Source: Rhodovulum visakhapatnamense
GTDB taxonomy: Bacteria; Pseudomonadota; Alphaproteobacteria; Rhodobacterales; Rhodobacteraceae
Length of the DNA: 60,513 nucleotides
Assembly: GCF_004365965.1 (NCBI RefSeq)
Contig: NZ_SOEB01000027.1
Span: 1 to 60,513 of the forward strand
Reading direction: 5' to 3'
The notes below the pieces were generated by a model. It saw nothing but the letters and a program-made list of their open reading frames with translations, was not told the DNA's origin and ran no database searches. Positions 31,184 through 40,208 of the stretch are shown piece by piece. Numbering within the stretch: position 1 is the first letter of the stretch; each line of letters starts with the position of its first letter. The position numbers and the translations under genes are program-made.

Positions 31184-31486
31184 ATGGCGCGGCAGCTTCC
31201 CGTGCGCTTCGACCTTTGCGCGAGCGCGGCTTTCCCGCCCGCCCGCAAGGGCCGGCTGGCCTTGCAGATCCGCCAGGATCTGTGGCGCATGCTGCAGGAT
31301 CTGCGTGGGTTCTCGCCGGTCATACGGGTCGAGGAGGAGGGGCAGGGGCTGCGGGTAAGCGCCGGAGGTCGCGCCGCAGCCCCTTTCCCGCGTCTCGATT
31401 GCGAGGCCCGGATCGCCGCCTTGCTGACCAGCCCCGTCCACCGGGCGCGCTGGCTTGCCCGGGCGCGGATCGAAGGCCTGGCATGA
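31184..31486 (+). CDS. Hypothetical protein of the pcc cluster
   Basis: A 100-residue protein with no known domain: MARQLPVRFDLCASAAFPP, then GRLALQIRQDLWRMLQDLRG and FSPVIRVEEEGQGLRVSAGG. The Arg-rich C-terminus ends RARIEGLA. The ATG at 31184 is chosen because GGAGGAGGG lies about 10 bases upstream; in-frame ATGs at 31136-31157 are possible. It overlaps the next gene (ATGA) and follows pccB by 57 bases, so it is probably part of the same transcript. Function unknown. Confidence 0.65.
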   Translation: MARQLPVRFDLCASAAFPPARKGRLALQIRQDLWRMLQDLRGFSPVIRVEEEGQGLRVSAGGRAAAPFPRLDCEARIAALLTSPVHRARWLARARIEGLA

Positions 31487-31884
31487 TGGCGGCCGGGCGC
31501 GCGTTCCTTCTGGCGGCGGCGGTGCTGGTGCTGGGCGGCACCGGCACGGTGGTCGATGTGCCGTCGGGCCAGTCGGTGACCCATCTGGACACCGTCACCG
31601 GCGAACCCGGACCGGCCGGGCTGACCGTGCGGTTCCGGTTTCTTGCCCCGGAGATCGGGCGCGAGGGGGGCATGCTGACGCCCGAAGAGGCGCAGGGTGA
31701 CATGGACTATCTGTGCGAGCATTTCGCGCTGTCGCGTCTGTCCGAGGCGGGCCCGGAACCGGCGCAGATCGTCATCACGCTGATGGACCGCCCGGTGCCC
31801 TTCGGGCAATCGGACCCCGAGGCCACCCAGTTCTTCGAGGCCTATCGCCCCGAGGCGGGGCATTGCATCTGGGAAGGGTTCTGA
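31483..31884 (+). CDS. DUF6497 family protein, probably exported
   Basis: A 133-residue protein with a hydrophobic N-terminus (about 5-22, FLLAAAVLVLGGTG), probably a signal peptide. The body has TVRFRFLAPEIG, DYLCEHFALSRL, VITLMDRPVPFGQSDPEATQ and ends FFEAYRPEAGHCIWEGF, the pattern I associate with DUF6497 of Rhodobacterales. Two cysteines may pair. It begins inside the stop of the preceding gene (ATGA), so translation is coupled. Function unknown. Confidence 0.75.
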   Translation: MMAAGRAFLLAAAVLVLGGTGTVVDVPSGQSVTHLDTVTGEPGPAGLTVRFRFLAPEIGREGGMLTPEEAQGDMDYLCEHFALSRLSEAGPEPAQIVITLMDRPVPFGQSDPEATQFFEAYRPEAGHCIWEGF

Positions 31885-32005
31885 GCCTATGCCGTATTTC
31901 GCCTGTCTTGCCCGTGCGGTGAGCGGCCCTGCGCTGTTCCCGCCACAACTGCCGCGTGTCGCCGGGGCGGCATGTGCAAAGCCGGAAGTTTGGTCTATCC
32001 TCCCC

Positions 32006-32029
32006 GAAGGTCGCCTGCGGGCGGCCTTC
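32006..32029 (+). other. Hairpin in the leader of the 41-residue lipoprotein gene
   Basis: GAAGGTCGCC, loop TGCG, GGCGGCCTTC: a 10-bp stem with one G-T pair, ending 53 bases before the ATG at 32083. No T-run follows, so it is more likely a leader structure than a terminator. Could be chance in GC-rich DNA. Confidence 0.35.
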
Positions 32030-32082
32030 CATAAGTCAGGTGACGGGTTCCGGCCCGCGCCGAAACCAGACGGGAGTGTCCC

Positions 32083-32208
32083 ATGTCCAAATGCGTCAAG
32101 ACCCTTTTCGCCCTTTCGCTCGTTGCCTTCGTTGCGGCCTGCGCCCAGAAGGAAGAAGTGGTCTATGTCGAACCGGTTCAGCCCGAACCGACCTATAACA
32201 AGTACTGA
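32083..32208 (+). CDS. Very small lipoprotein (41 residues)
   Basis: Reads MSKCVKTLFALSLVAFVAAC followed by AQKEEVVYVEPVQPEPTYNKY. The lipobox (FVAAC, Cys20) follows a classical n/h signal region, so the mature lipoprotein is only about 22 residues, acidic and Pro/Tyr rich. It is preceded by GGGAG. I recall comparable tiny lipoproteins in the same location in other Rhodobacterales pcc clusters, from memory. Role unknown. Confidence 0.75.
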   Translation: MSKCVKTLFALSLVAFVAACAQKEEVVYVEPVQPEPTYNKY

Positions 32209-32274
32209 TCGGGGCGAGGGGCGGGCGCAGCCCGCCCCGGCTTCGCCGCGCCCCGGTCCCCACGGAGGCGCGCC

Positions 32275-32625
32275 ATGCTGAAACACCGGGGATTCCCCTC
32301 CCGCCTGCCCGGGACGGACTTCCAGTTCACGATCCGCCGCGCGAACAAGGACGGGGCGTCCCGTCTGATCGCGCGCGAACGCTTCGCCGATCGGCGCCCG
32401 GCCGACCGCCGGGCCGATGCGGGCTTTCTTGCCGCGCTCATCGAGCAGTTCGGCGACGAGCCGTTCGAACGCGGCAATCTCGATGCCGGACGACTGTCCT
32501 GGCTGCTGGGCCGCGAGGTGGTGCCGGCGGAAGAGCCGTTCGATCCCGAAAGCTACGAGGCGCTGCTGCGCGTCGATCTCGACCGCGCCATGGCGGCCTT
32601 CCCCGAGATCTTCGAGGGGCAATGA
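32275..32625 (+). CDS. Hypothetical protein of the pcc cluster
   Basis: A 116-residue soluble protein without a recognised domain. The N-terminal half is Arg-rich (RANKDGASRLIARERFADRR); the C-terminal half is acidic (LLGREVVPAEEPFDPESYEA). A good ribosome site, GGAGG, precedes the ATG. It sits between the 41-residue lipoprotein gene and a 350-base non-coding stretch. Function unknown. Confidence 0.6.
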   Translation: MLKHRGFPSRLPGTDFQFTIRRANKDGASRLIARERFADRRPADRRADAGFLAALIEQFGDEPFERGNLDAGRLSWLLGREVVPAEEPFDPESYEALLRVDLDRAMAAFPEIFEGQ

Positions 32626-32977
32626 TGCGCACGAATCTGCCCAACGCATTTCGGGATCGGCGGGAAATTGCTCAAACCCGCTCTCCCCTGCGTTGTGCTC
32701 TTTTCTTTTGTTCCGGTTCCGGTGACAGTGATACCCGGCAGGTTGGCGATTTACCCCTAGCGCAATCTGCTTATTTCTACCGTTACCCTTCCCCAACCCC
32801 CAGGCCTGACCCAATTTTCCGGGTCAGGCCGACCCTCCCCGTGATCCGTTCCGACTGGCGCCTTGCGCGGCCGATTGTTCCTGTCCAGGGCAACAGTCCT
32901 GCGCATTTTCGTTTCGCCGGGCGCCTCTTGCCGGTATCTTGCGCGCGCAACAACAAGATCCGTGGAGGCGGAGTAGA
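32626..32977. other. Non-coding stretch of about 350 bases with a perfect hairpin
   Basis: Holds the 10-bp perfect inverted repeat GGCCTGACCC / GGGTCAGGCC (32803-32830, loop AATTTTCC) and a 12-base palindrome TTGCGCGCGCAA at 32939-32950, 27 bases before the next start codon. The part around 32690-32790 is more pyrimidine-rich. No open frame here looks coding. It probably contains the end of the preceding transcript and a promoter for the glycine-zipper lipoprotein and pccA. Confidence 0.5.
32803..32830. terminator. Perfect 10-bp hairpin, possible terminator
   Basis: GGCCTGACCC, loop AATTTTCC, GGGTCAGGCC. Neither strand has a clear U-tract after the stem, so intrinsic termination is uncertain. 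It lies 178 bases after the end of the 32275-32625 gene. Confidence 0.4.
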
Positions 32978-33181
32978 ATGCCCAGTCCAAAGTTTCTCGT
33001 GCTGCTGGCCGCAGCAGGCATGCTGGCCGGATGCAACATGTCCAATGACAGCCAGCGCGCTGTCGCGGGCGGCCTCGGCGGCGCGCTCATCGCGGATGTG
33101 CTCGATACCAACGTTGCGGCCGGTGCCGCGATCGGCGCGCTTGGCGGGGCCATGTGCGACGACGCGGGCGTGTGCCGCTGA
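32978..33181 (+). CDS. Small glycine-zipper lipoprotein
   Basis: A 67-residue protein. The signal region MPSPKFLVLLAAAGMLAGC ends in a lipobox with Cys19. The mature part is a glycine zipper: AVAGGLGGALIADVL and then AAGAAIGALGGAM, ending CDDAGVCR with two cysteines. Such small lipoproteins often associate with the outer membrane. GGAGG precedes the ATG at 32978; the frame upstream to 32939 is not needed. pccA starts 132 bases later. Function unknown. Confidence 0.78.
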   Translation: MPSPKFLVLLAAAGMLAGCNMSNDSQRAVAGGLGGALIADVLDTNVAAGAAIGALGGAMCDDAGVCR

Positions 33182-33187
33182 TCTGAA

Positions 33188-33210
33188 CCGGCGGGCCGCT
33201 GGCCCGTCGG
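33188..33210 (+). terminator. Possible hairpin after the glycine-zipper lipoprotein gene
   Basis: CGGCGGGCC, loop GCT, GGCCCGTCG: a 9-bp stem with one G-T pair, beginning 6 bases after the stop codon. No U-tract follows, so it may be an attenuator or an RNA-stabilising structure before pccA. Confidence 0.35.
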
Positions 33211-33313
33211 CATGCGAGTCTGTGAGGGTCATCGGGGCGGCGCGCCCCGGTGGCCCTTTGCTTTGTAAGCGCCGGGGCGGGCTCGTCCGGGCGGAACGCT
33301 GGAAGGGACAGAG

Positions 33314-35314
33314 ATGTTCGACAAGATCCTGATCGCGAACCGGGGGGAGATCGCCTGCCGGGTCATCAAGACCGCCCGCAAGATGGGCATCAAGACGGTG
33401 GCGGTCTATTCCGACGCCGACCGTCATGCGCTGCATGTGCAGATGGCCGACGAGGCGATCCATATCGGTCCCCCGCCCGCGAACCAGTCCTACATCGTGA
33501 TCGACAAGATCATGGCCGCGATCAGGGAAAGCGGCGCCCAGGCGGTGCATCCGGGCTATGGCTTCCTGTCCGAGAACCGGCTGTTCGCCGAGGCGCTTGA
33601 GAAGGCCGGGGTCGCCTTCATCGGCCCGCCCGCCAGTGCCATCGAGGCGATGGGCGACAAGATCACCTCGAAGAAGCTCGCGGCCGAGGCGGGCGTCTCG
33701 ACGGTGCCGGGCTACATGGGCCTGATCGAGGATGCCGACGAGGCCGTCAGGATCAGCCAGCAGATCGGCTATCCGGTGATGATCAAGGCCTCCGCGGGCG
33801 GCGGCGGCAAGGGCATGCGGATCGCCTGGAACGACCAGGAGGCGCGCGAGGGCTTCCAGGCCTCGAAGAACGAGGCGGCCAACAGCTTCGGCGACGACCG
33901 GATCTTCATCGAGAAATTCGTCACCCAGCCCCGCCATATCGAGATCCAGGTGCTGGCCGACAAGCATGGCAACTGCGTCTATCTGCATGAACGCGAATGC
34001 TCGATCCAGCGCCGCAACCAGAAGGTCATCGAAGAGGCGCCCTCGCCCTTCCTCGACGAGGCGACCCGCAAGGCCATGGGCGAGCAGGCGGTCGCGCTGG
34101 CGCGCGCCGTGGGCTATTGCAGCGCGGGCACCGTCGAGTTCATCGTCGATGGCGACAGGAACTTCTATTTCCTCGAGATGAACACCCGTCTGCAGGTGGA
34201 ACATCCGGTGACCGAACTGATCACCGGCATCGACCTGGTCGAGCAGATGATCAATGTCGCGGCCGGAAAGACGCTGCCCTTCGCGCAGAAGGATCTGAAG
34301 ATCAACGGCTGGGCCATGGAAAGCCGGCTTTACGCCGAGGACCCGTACCGCAACTTCCTGCCCTCGATCGGGCGGCTGACCCGCTACCGGCCGCCGGCGG
34401 AATCCTCCCATGACGCGGCGGTGGTGCGCAACGATACCGGCGTCTACGAGGGCGGCGAGATCTCGATGTACTACGACCCGATGATCGCCAAGCTCTGCAC
34501 CTGGGCGCCGACCCGGGCGCAGGCCATCGACGAGATGCGCACAGCGCTCGACGCCTTCGAGGTCGAGGGGATCGGTCACAACCTGCCGTTCCTCTCGGCG
34601 GTGATGGACCATCCCAAGTTCTGCGCGGGCGACATCACGACCGCCTTCATCGCCGAGGAATATCCCGACGGCTTTGCAGGCGTCGCGCTGCCCGAGCCCG
34701 AGTTGCGCAAGGTGGCCGCCGCTGCCGCTGCGATGTTCCGCGTGGTCGAGATCCGGCGCGCGCGCATTTCGGGGCGGATGGACAATCACGAACGCACCGT
34801 GGGCGGCGACTGGGTCGTGGTGGCCCAGGGCGATAGCTTCCCGCTGACGGTGGCGGCCGACCACGAGGGCGCGACGATCCAGTTCGAGGGCGGCGATCAT
34901 CACCGGGTCACCTCGGACTGGCGCCCCGGCCAGCCGCTGGCGGTGCTGCATATCGACGGCGAGCCCCTGGTGCTGAAGGTCGGGCCCTCGTCGCATGGTT
35001 TTGTGATCCGCCACCGCGGCGCCGAGATCAAGGCGCAGGTCTTCACCCCCCGTCAGGCGGAACTGGCCGCACTGATGCCCGAAAAGCTGCCGCCGGATAC
35101 CTCGAAGTTCCTGCTTTGCCCGATGCCCGGTCTGATCGTGACCATCGATGTCGAGGAGGGCCAGGAGGTTCAGGAGGGCCAGGCGCTGTGCGTGGTCGAG
35201 GCGATGAAGATGCAGAACACGCTGCGCGCCGAGAAGAAGGGCATCGTTTCCAGGATCAACGCCGGTCCGGGGCAAAGCCTCGCCGTCGACGAAGTGATCA
35301 TGGAATTCGAATGA
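33314..35314 (+). CDS. pccA: Propionyl-CoA carboxylase alpha subunit (biotin-containing)
   Basis: Biotin carboxylase and biotin carrier subunit. The 666-residue protein starts MFDKILIANRGEIACRVIKT. The ATP-grasp domain includes KASAGGGGKGMRI and the catalytic EMNTRLQVEHPVTE. The BT linker domain spans roughly 500-590, and the C-terminal biotinyl domain has VEAMKMQN with biotinylated Lys632. It works with PccB in the cytosol. GAAGGGAC precedes the ATG at 33314. The stop overlaps the next start codon (ATGA). Confidence 0.96.
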   Translation: MFDKILIANRGEIACRVIKTARKMGIKTVAVYSDADRHALHVQMADEAIHIGPPPANQSYIVIDKIMAAIRESGAQAVHPGYGFLSENRLFAEALEKAGVAFIGPPASAIEAMGDKITSKKLAAEAGVSTVPGYMGLIEDADEAVRISQQIGYPVMIKASAGGGGKGMRIAWNDQEAREGFQASKNEAANSFGDDRIFIEKFVTQPRHIEIQVLADKHGNCVYLHERECSIQRRNQKVIEEAPSPFLDEATRKAMGEQAVALARAVGYCSAGTVEFIVDGDRNFYFLEMNTRLQVEHPVTELITGIDLVEQMINVAAGKTLPFAQKDLKINGWAMESRLYAEDPYRNFLPSIGRLTRYRPPAESSHDAAVVRNDTGVYEGGEISMYYDPMIAKLCTWAPTRAQAIDEMRTALDAFEVEGIGHNLPFLSAVMDHPKFCAGDITTAFIAEEYPDGFAGVALPEPELRKVAAAAAAMFRVVEIRRARISGRMDNHERTVGGDWVVVAQGDSFPLTVAADHEGATIQFEGGDHHRVTSDWRPGQPLAVLHIDGEPLVLKVGPSSHGFVIRHRGAEIKAQVFTPRQAELAALMPEKLPPDTSKFLLCPMPGLIVTIDVEEGQEVQEGQALCVVEAMKMQNTLRAEKKGIVSRINAGPGQSLAVDEVIMEFE

Positions 35315-35982
35315 TCTCTGTGGCCGCCATCGACGCCCGGATCTGGCAGGCGATCGTTGCCGGGGCCTTCGTGGCCATCGGCTGGATCGTGAACGGCTGG
35401 CAGAACCGGCGGGTGGCGGCCGCGCTTCGGGCCGAACGGACGCGGGACGTGCACCGGGCGCTTTATGCCGAAATCGCGTCCTGTCTGGCCAATCTTGACA
35501 GCCCCGAGGCCCTGGCCGCCTATCGCGACGCGATGGCGGCGCGGATGCGGGACGATCCGGGTTTCGTGCCGCTGATCCCGCGCGAAAGGAACGATACCGT
35601 CTTCCGGGCTCTGGTGGCCGAGATCCATATCCTGCCGCGCGTGACCATCGACCCGGTCGTCTCCTACTACAGCCAGCTTTTCGCCATCGAGGCGATGATC
35701 GCCGACATGCGCGGCGAGCGGTTTCGCGCGCTCGAGCCCGAGCGGCGGATCGCGATGTACGAGGATTATATCGCGCTGAAGGTGCAGGCCTTCCATGATG
35801 GCCATTTCGCGCTGCGGATGATCGATGCCTATGCTACGGACGGCCGGAACGGAGCAATGGAGGAAGAGGCCCGTATCACAAGGGAAATTTCGGCCGGGTT
35901 CGACACGGCAGGCGCCGCCGCCAGAGCGGCGTCGCGGATCAGTAGCCCGGGCGCGGTCCGGTCCGGCCGGTCACCGGAATAG
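35311..35982 (+). CDS. Membrane-anchored protein of unknown function, coupled to pccA
   Basis: A 223-residue protein with one N-terminal membrane segment (IWQAIVAGAFVAIGWIV, 11-27), a basic stop-transfer (NRRVAAALRAERTR), and a helical body with RDVHRALYAEIASCLANL, ILPRVTIDPVVSYYSQLF and AMYEDYIALKVQAFHDGH. The ATG overlaps the pccA stop codon, so translation is coupled. I do not recognise the family. A similar cytosolic helical domain behind one TM is found in several unannotated alphaproteobacterial proteins. Confidence 0.65.
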   Translation: MISVAAIDARIWQAIVAGAFVAIGWIVNGWQNRRVAAALRAERTRDVHRALYAEIASCLANLDSPEALAAYRDAMAARMRDDPGFVPLIPRERNDTVFRALVAEIHILPRVTIDPVVSYYSQLFAIEAMIADMRGERFRALEPERRIAMYEDYIALKVQAFHDGHFALRMIDAYATDGRNGAMEEEARITREISAGFDTAGAAARAASRISSPGAVRSGRSPE

Positions 35983-36068
35983 GGGTGTTGCGTGGACTTG
36001 CCATCTAACATCTCCGTTGAGAGCCTGCCAAGGATAGGCGAGCGCGCGCCCTTGCGCAAGCGCAGGGC

Positions 36069-36530
36069 TCAGCGCCGGTCGCGGATCTCCTGCTGGCGCA
36101 GCGGGATCTTGTCGATCGAGCGGGAAATCTCGCGCACGTTCCAGGGCAGGGGCTTGCGGAACTTCACGCCGCCATCCTTGCCGATCAGCACCAGCATGAA
36201 GCCGCGCGGGCGCAGTTTCGTGCGCAGCTCGGTCTGGGCCTCGGGGTCGGTATCGGCGATCACCACCACATCGCGTTCGGCGAGCTCGTCGATGCGGTCG
36301 GTCAGAAGCTGCATCTGGGTCCGGTATTGCGGATCGGCCGGGCTGTCGGCGAAGACCACCACCGGCCGTGCCATCCAGTGGAAATCTGACAGCCGGACGC
36401 CTGCGGCATCCAGTACCACGCTGCGGTCGGCTTCCCAGCGCGCCAGCGGCTCGGGTTCGCTGACCGCATCGGCGGTGCCCGCCAGCGGAACCAGCGCGGC
36501 CCATGCCAAGATCGTCAGGTATTTTTTCAT
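36069..36530 (-). CDS. DUF4174 domain protein, exported
   Basis: A 153-residue protein with a signal peptide (MKKYLTILAWAALVPLAG, cleavage near TADA). The mature domain resembles a thioredoxin-fold protein without a CxxC: RPVVVFADSPADPQYRTQ, RDVVVIADTDP and FMLVLIGKDGGVKFRKPLP fit DUF4174. AGGAGGG precedes the ATG at 36530. It lies between pccA and scpA on the opposite strand; I recall that position in related genomes. Function unknown. Confidence 0.82.
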   Translation of the reverse strand: MKKYLTILAWAALVPLAGTADAVSEPEPLARWEADRSVVLDAAGVRLSDFHWMARPVVVFADSPADPQYRTQMQLLTDRIDELAERDVVVIADTDPEAQTELRTKLRPRGFMLVLIGKDGGVKFRKPLPWNVREISRSIDKIPLRQQEIRDRR

Positions 36531-36626
36531 GAGCCCTCCTGTCGGCCCAGATATAGGTGCAGGCGGGCGGAAAGCGAAGTCTGAACCCGCGCCCGGCGCG
36601 GGCCAAGCAGAAGAAGGACAGATCCG

Positions 36627-38759
36627 ATGACGGACAAGACCACACGCTGGGCCGCGATGGCCGAAAAGGAACTGCGCGGCAAGCCGCTCGACAGCCTGAC
36701 CTGGGAGACCCCCGAGGGGATTGCCGTCAAGCCGCTTTACACCGAGGCCGATACCGAGGGGCTGGCGCATATGGGCTCGGTTCCTGGCGAGGCGCCGTTC
36801 ACGCGCGGGCCCAAGGCCACGATGTATACCGGCCGCCCCTGGACGATCCGGCAATATGCAGGCTTCTCGACGGCCGAGGAATCGAACGCCTTCTACCGCA
36901 AGGCGCTGGCCGCGGGTCAGCAGGGCGTGTCCGTCGCCTTCGACCTTGCGACCCACCGCGGCTACGACAGCGACCACCCGCGCGTGGTCGGCGATGTCGG
37001 CAAGGCGGGCGTCGCCATCGACAGCGTCGAGGACATGAAGATCCTGTTCGACGGCATCCCGCTGGGCGAGATCTCGGTCTCGATGACGATGAACGGCGCG
37101 GTGATCCCGATCCTCGCGAACTTCATCGTCGCGGGCGAGGAGCAGGGCGTCGAGCGCAAGCAGCTTTCCGGGACCATCCAGAACGACATCCTGAAAGAGT
37201 TCATGGTCCGGAACACCTATATCTATCCGCCCGAACCCTCGATGCGGATCATCGCGGATATCATCGAGTTCACCTCGACCGACATGCCGCGCTTCAACTC
37301 GATCTCGATCTCGGGCTATCACATGCAGGAGGCGGGCGCGAACCTGGTGCAGGAGCTTGCCTTCACGCTGGCCGACGGCAAGGAATACGTGAAGACGGCG
37401 CTGGCGCGCGGGCTCGATGTCGATGCCTTCGCCGGGCGGCTGTCCTTCTTCTTCGCCATCGGCACCAATTTCTTCATGGAAATCGCCAAGCTGCGCGCGG
37501 CGCGGTTCCTGTGGCACCGGATCATGACCGAATTCGGGCCGAAGAACCCCAAATCGCTGATGCTGCGCACCCACTGCCAGACCTCGGGGGTGAGCCTTGC
37601 CGAGCAGGACCCCTATAACAACGTGGTCCGCACCGCCTATGAGGCGATGAGCGCGGTTCTGGGCGGCACCCAGTCGCTGCATACCAACGCCTTCGACGAG
37701 GCGATCGCCCTGCCGACCGAGTTCTCGGCCCGGATCGCGCGGAACACCCAGCTGATCCTGCAGAACGAGACCAAGGTCACCAAGGTCGTCGATCCGCTGG
37801 CGGGGTCCTATTATGTCGAGAAGCTGACCGCGGATCTGGCCGATGCCGCCTGGGCGATCATCGAGGAAATCGACGAGATGGGCGGCATGACCAAGGCGGT
37901 GGCCACGGGCATGCCCAAGCTTCGGATCGAGGAGGCCGCCGCGCGCTGGCAGGCCCGTGTCGACCGCGGCGAAGAGGTGATCGTGGGCGTGAACAAGTTC
38001 CGCCTAGCGAAGGAAGACGAGATCGACATTCTCGATGTCGACAACATGAAGGTGCGCGACAGCCAGATCGCCCGGATCGAGAAGATCCGTGCCACCCGCG
38101 ATCCGGCGGCCTGCACGGCGGCGCTCGAGGCGCTGGAACAGGCGGCGGCCAGCGGCGAGGGGAACCTGCTGCGGCTGGCGGTCGAGGCGGCGCGGGCGCG
38201 CGCCACGGTGGGAGAAATCAGCATGGCGATGGAAAAGGTGTTCGGGAGACACCGCGCCGAGGTCAAGACGCTGTCGGGCGTCTATGGCGCGGCTTACGAG
38301 GGCGACGAGGGCTTTGCCGCGATCCAGAAATCGGTCGAGGACTTCGCCGAGGAAGAAGGGCGGCGGCCGCGGATGCTGGTCGTGAAGATGGGGCAGGACG
38401 GGCATGACCGCGGTGCCAAGGTGATCGCGACGGCCTTTGCCGATATCGGCTTCGACGTCGATGTGGGCACGCTGTTCCAGACCCCCGAAGAGGCAGCAAG
38501 GGACGCCATCGACAACGACGTCCACGTGATCGGGATCTCGTCGCTGGCGGCAGGCCACAAGACCCTGGCGCCGAAGCTGATCGAGGCGCTGAAGGCACAG
38601 GGGGCCGAAGACATCATCGTCATCTGCGGCGGCGTCATCCCGCATCAGGATTACGAGTTCCTGCAGAATGCCGGCGTCAAGGCGATCTTCGGCCCGGGGA
38701 CCAACATCCCGGCCGCGGCGAACGACATCCTGCGGCTGATCCGCGAAGCCCGCGCCTGA
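36627..38759 (+). CDS. scpA: Methylmalonyl-CoA mutase
   Basis: Adenosylcobalamin-dependent enzyme that turns (R)-methylmalonyl-CoA into succinyl-CoA. The 710-residue single-chain form has the substrate-binding barrel (about 35-420; [19 protein letters not shown] and [15 protein letters not shown]) and a C-terminal B12-binding domain with DGHDRGAK (His593 as cobalt ligand) and [14 protein letters not shown]. It completes the propionyl-CoA route with PccA/PccB. An epimerase gene is not in the window. AAGGACAG precedes the ATG. A hairpin terminator follows at 38806. Confidence 0.96.
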   Translation: MTDKTTRWAAMAEKELRGKPLDSLTWETPEGIAVKPLYTEADTEGLAHMGSVPGEAPFTRGPKATMYTGRPWTIRQYAGFSTAEESNAFYRKALAAGQQGVSVAFDLATHRGYDSDHPRVVGDVGKAGVAIDSVEDMKILFDGIPLGEISVSMTMNGAVIPILANFIVAGEEQGVERKQLSGTIQNDILKEFMVRNTYIYPPEPSMRIIADIIEFTSTDMPRFNSISISGYHMQEAGANLVQELAFTLADGKEYVKTALARGLDVDAFAGRLSFFFAIGTNFFMEIAKLRAARFLWHRIMTEFGPKNPKSLMLRTHCQTSGVSLAEQDPYNNVVRTAYEAMSAVLGGTQSLHTNAFDEAIALPTEFSARIARNTQLILQNETKVTKVVDPLAGSYYVEKLTADLADAAWAIIEEIDEMGGMTKAVATGMPKLRIEEAAARWQARVDRGEEVIVGVNKFRLAKEDEIDILDVDNMKVRDSQIARIEKIRATRDPAACTAALEALEQAAASGEGNLLRLAVEAARARATVGEISMAMEKVFGRHRAEVKTLSGVYGAAYEGDEGFAAIQKSVEDFAEEEGRRPRMLVVKMGQDGHDRGAKVIATAFADIGFDVDVGTLFQTPEEAARDAIDNDVHVIGISSLAAGHKTLAPKLIEALKAQGAEDIIVICGGVIPHQDYEFLQNAGVKAIFGPGTNIPAAANDILRLIREARA

Positions 38760-38805
38760 TCCGGACGGCCGCGCCGGTTCGCGCGGAGCGCGGTAATCTT
38801 GCAAG

Positions 38806-38842
38806 ACCGGCCCCGTCGCCTTTCGCGGCGGGGCCGGTGTGT
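38806..38842 (+). terminator. Hairpin terminator after scpA
   Basis: ACCGGCCCCGTCGC, loop CTTTC, GCGGCGGGGCCGGT: a 14-bp stem with one G-T pair, then GTGTTTCG. Only a short T-run follows. It begins 47 bases after the scpA stop. Confidence 0.6.
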
Positions 38843-38981
38843 TTCGCGGCGCACGGTCCTGCCGACGGGTGGGCCGGTGCTGTGCTGCCGGTGGGGGGGC
38901 GCGGCAAGGCCGCGCGTTGCGCCGAGGCGGGGAATCTTCTATCCAAAAGGTGGATTCACCAACGCCCGGACAGGTAGACCC

Positions 38982-40118
38982 ATGTCTCTCAACGCCGTGC
39001 GCCCCTGGCGCAGCATCGACCGTCGCAAGTCCCGTCAGATCCATGTCGGTCCCGTGGCCGTCGGTGGCGACGCCCCGATCTCGGTCCAGACCATGACCAA
39101 CACGGTCACGACCGATGTGAAGGGAACCCTTGGCCAGATCCTGCGGGCGGCCGAGGCGGGCGCGGATATCGTGCGGGTTTCGGTGCCCGACGAGGACTCG
39201 TCGCGCGCGCTGAAGGAGATCGTCGCCGAAAGCCCGGTGCCGATCGTGGCCGACATCCATTTCCACTACAAGCGCGGCATCGAGGCCGCCGAGGCGGGGG
39301 CTGCCTGCCTGCGGATCAATCCCGGCAATATCGGCGACGAAAAGCGCGTCAAGGAGGTCATCAAGGCCGCCCGCGACCATGGCTGTTCGATGCGGATCGG
39401 GGTGAATGCCGGGTCGCTGGAAAAGCACCTGCTCGAGAAATACGGCGAACCCTGCCCGGAGGCGATGGTCGAGTCGGCGCTCGAACATATCCGGATCCTC
39501 GAGGATAACGACTTCTTCGAGTTCAAGATCTCGGTGAAGGCCTCCGACGTGTTCCTGGCCGCGGCCGCCTATCAGGGCATCGCAGAAGTGACCGAGGCGC
39601 CGATCCATCTGGGGATCACCGAGGCGGGCGGCTTCGTGCCGGGCACCATCAAGTCGGCGATCGGGCTTGGCAACCTTCTGTGGATGGGAATCGGCGACAC
39701 GCTGCGGGTGTCGCTCTCGGCCGATCCGGTCGAGGAGATCAAGGTCGGCTACGAGATCCTCAAGGCGCTGGGGCTGCGGCACCGGGGCGTCAACATCATC
39801 TCCTGCCCGTCCTGCGCGCGACAGGGCTTCGACGTGATCAAGACCGTCGAGGCGCTGGAGAAGCGGCTTGAACATATCAAGACGCCGATGAGCCTTTCGA
39901 TCATCGGGTGTGTCGTCAACGGGCCGGGTGAGGCGCTGATGACCGATGTCGGCTTTACCGGTGGCGGCAACGGCAACGGGATGGTCTATCTGGCGGGCAA
40001 GCAGGACCACCGGATCTCGAACGAGGCGATGATCGAGCATATCGTCGAGGAGGTCGAGAAGAAGGCCGCCGAGATCGACGCGGCACGGGCCGCGTCCGAG
40101 GCGGAAGCGGCGGAATAG
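38982..40118 (+). CDS. ispG: 4-hydroxy-3-methylbut-2-enyl-diphosphate synthase IspG
   Basis: Fe-S enzyme of the methylerythritol phosphate pathway (MEcPP to HMBPP). The 378-residue protein has [13 protein letters not shown] at the N-terminal barrel start, [12 protein letters not shown], and the C-terminal cluster ligands in [11 protein letters not shown] and GCVVNGPGE. This is the standard GcpE length for alphaproteobacteria. The start at 38982 is [12 protein letters not shown]; the upstream frame is not coding. Two perfect hairpins follow, the second with a U-tract. Confidence 0.97.
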   Translation: MSLNAVRPWRSIDRRKSRQIHVGPVAVGGDAPISVQTMTNTVTTDVKGTLGQILRAAEAGADIVRVSVPDEDSSRALKEIVAESPVPIVADIHFHYKRGIEAAEAGAACLRINPGNIGDEKRVKEVIKAARDHGCSMRIGVNAGSLEKHLLEKYGEPCPEAMVESALEHIRILEDNDFFEFKISVKASDVFLAAAAYQGIAEVTEAPIHLGITEAGGFVPGTIKSAIGLGNLLWMGIGDTLRVSLSADPVEEIKVGYEILKALGLRHRGVNIISCPSCARQGFDVIKTVEALEKRLEHIKTPMSLSIIGCVVNGPGEALMTDVGFTGGGNGNGMVYLAGKQDHRISNEAMIEHIVEEVEKKAAEIDAARAASEAEAAE

Positions 40119-40141
40119 GGCGTTCGGTCGCCGCTGGGGGC

Positions 40142-40166
40142 CAAAATTCTTCGGCGAAGAATTTTG
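40142..40166 (+). terminator. Perfect 11-bp hairpin after ispG
   Basis: CAAAATTCTTC, loop GGC, GAAGAATTTTG. The AT-rich arms stand out in GC-rich DNA. A stretch of four T ends the right arm. It is the first of two hairpins between ispG and the converging dsbA gene. Confidence 0.6.
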
Positions 40167-40208
40167 CGCGGGACCCGGCACGTATATGAGAAGGCCTTGG
40201 CATAACAT

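Noticed and set aside
32803-32830. Riboswitch between the small genes and pccA
   Set aside because: A single perfect hairpin with no conserved riboswitch core; treated as a possible terminator only.
33257-33265. TTTGCTTTG before pccA as another PccR box
   Set aside because: Half-sites are 5 bases apart rather than 8 and only the first is complete.
36069-36530. Thioredoxin-like catalytic role for the DUF4174 protein
   Set aside because: The fold may be related, but no CxxC is present.
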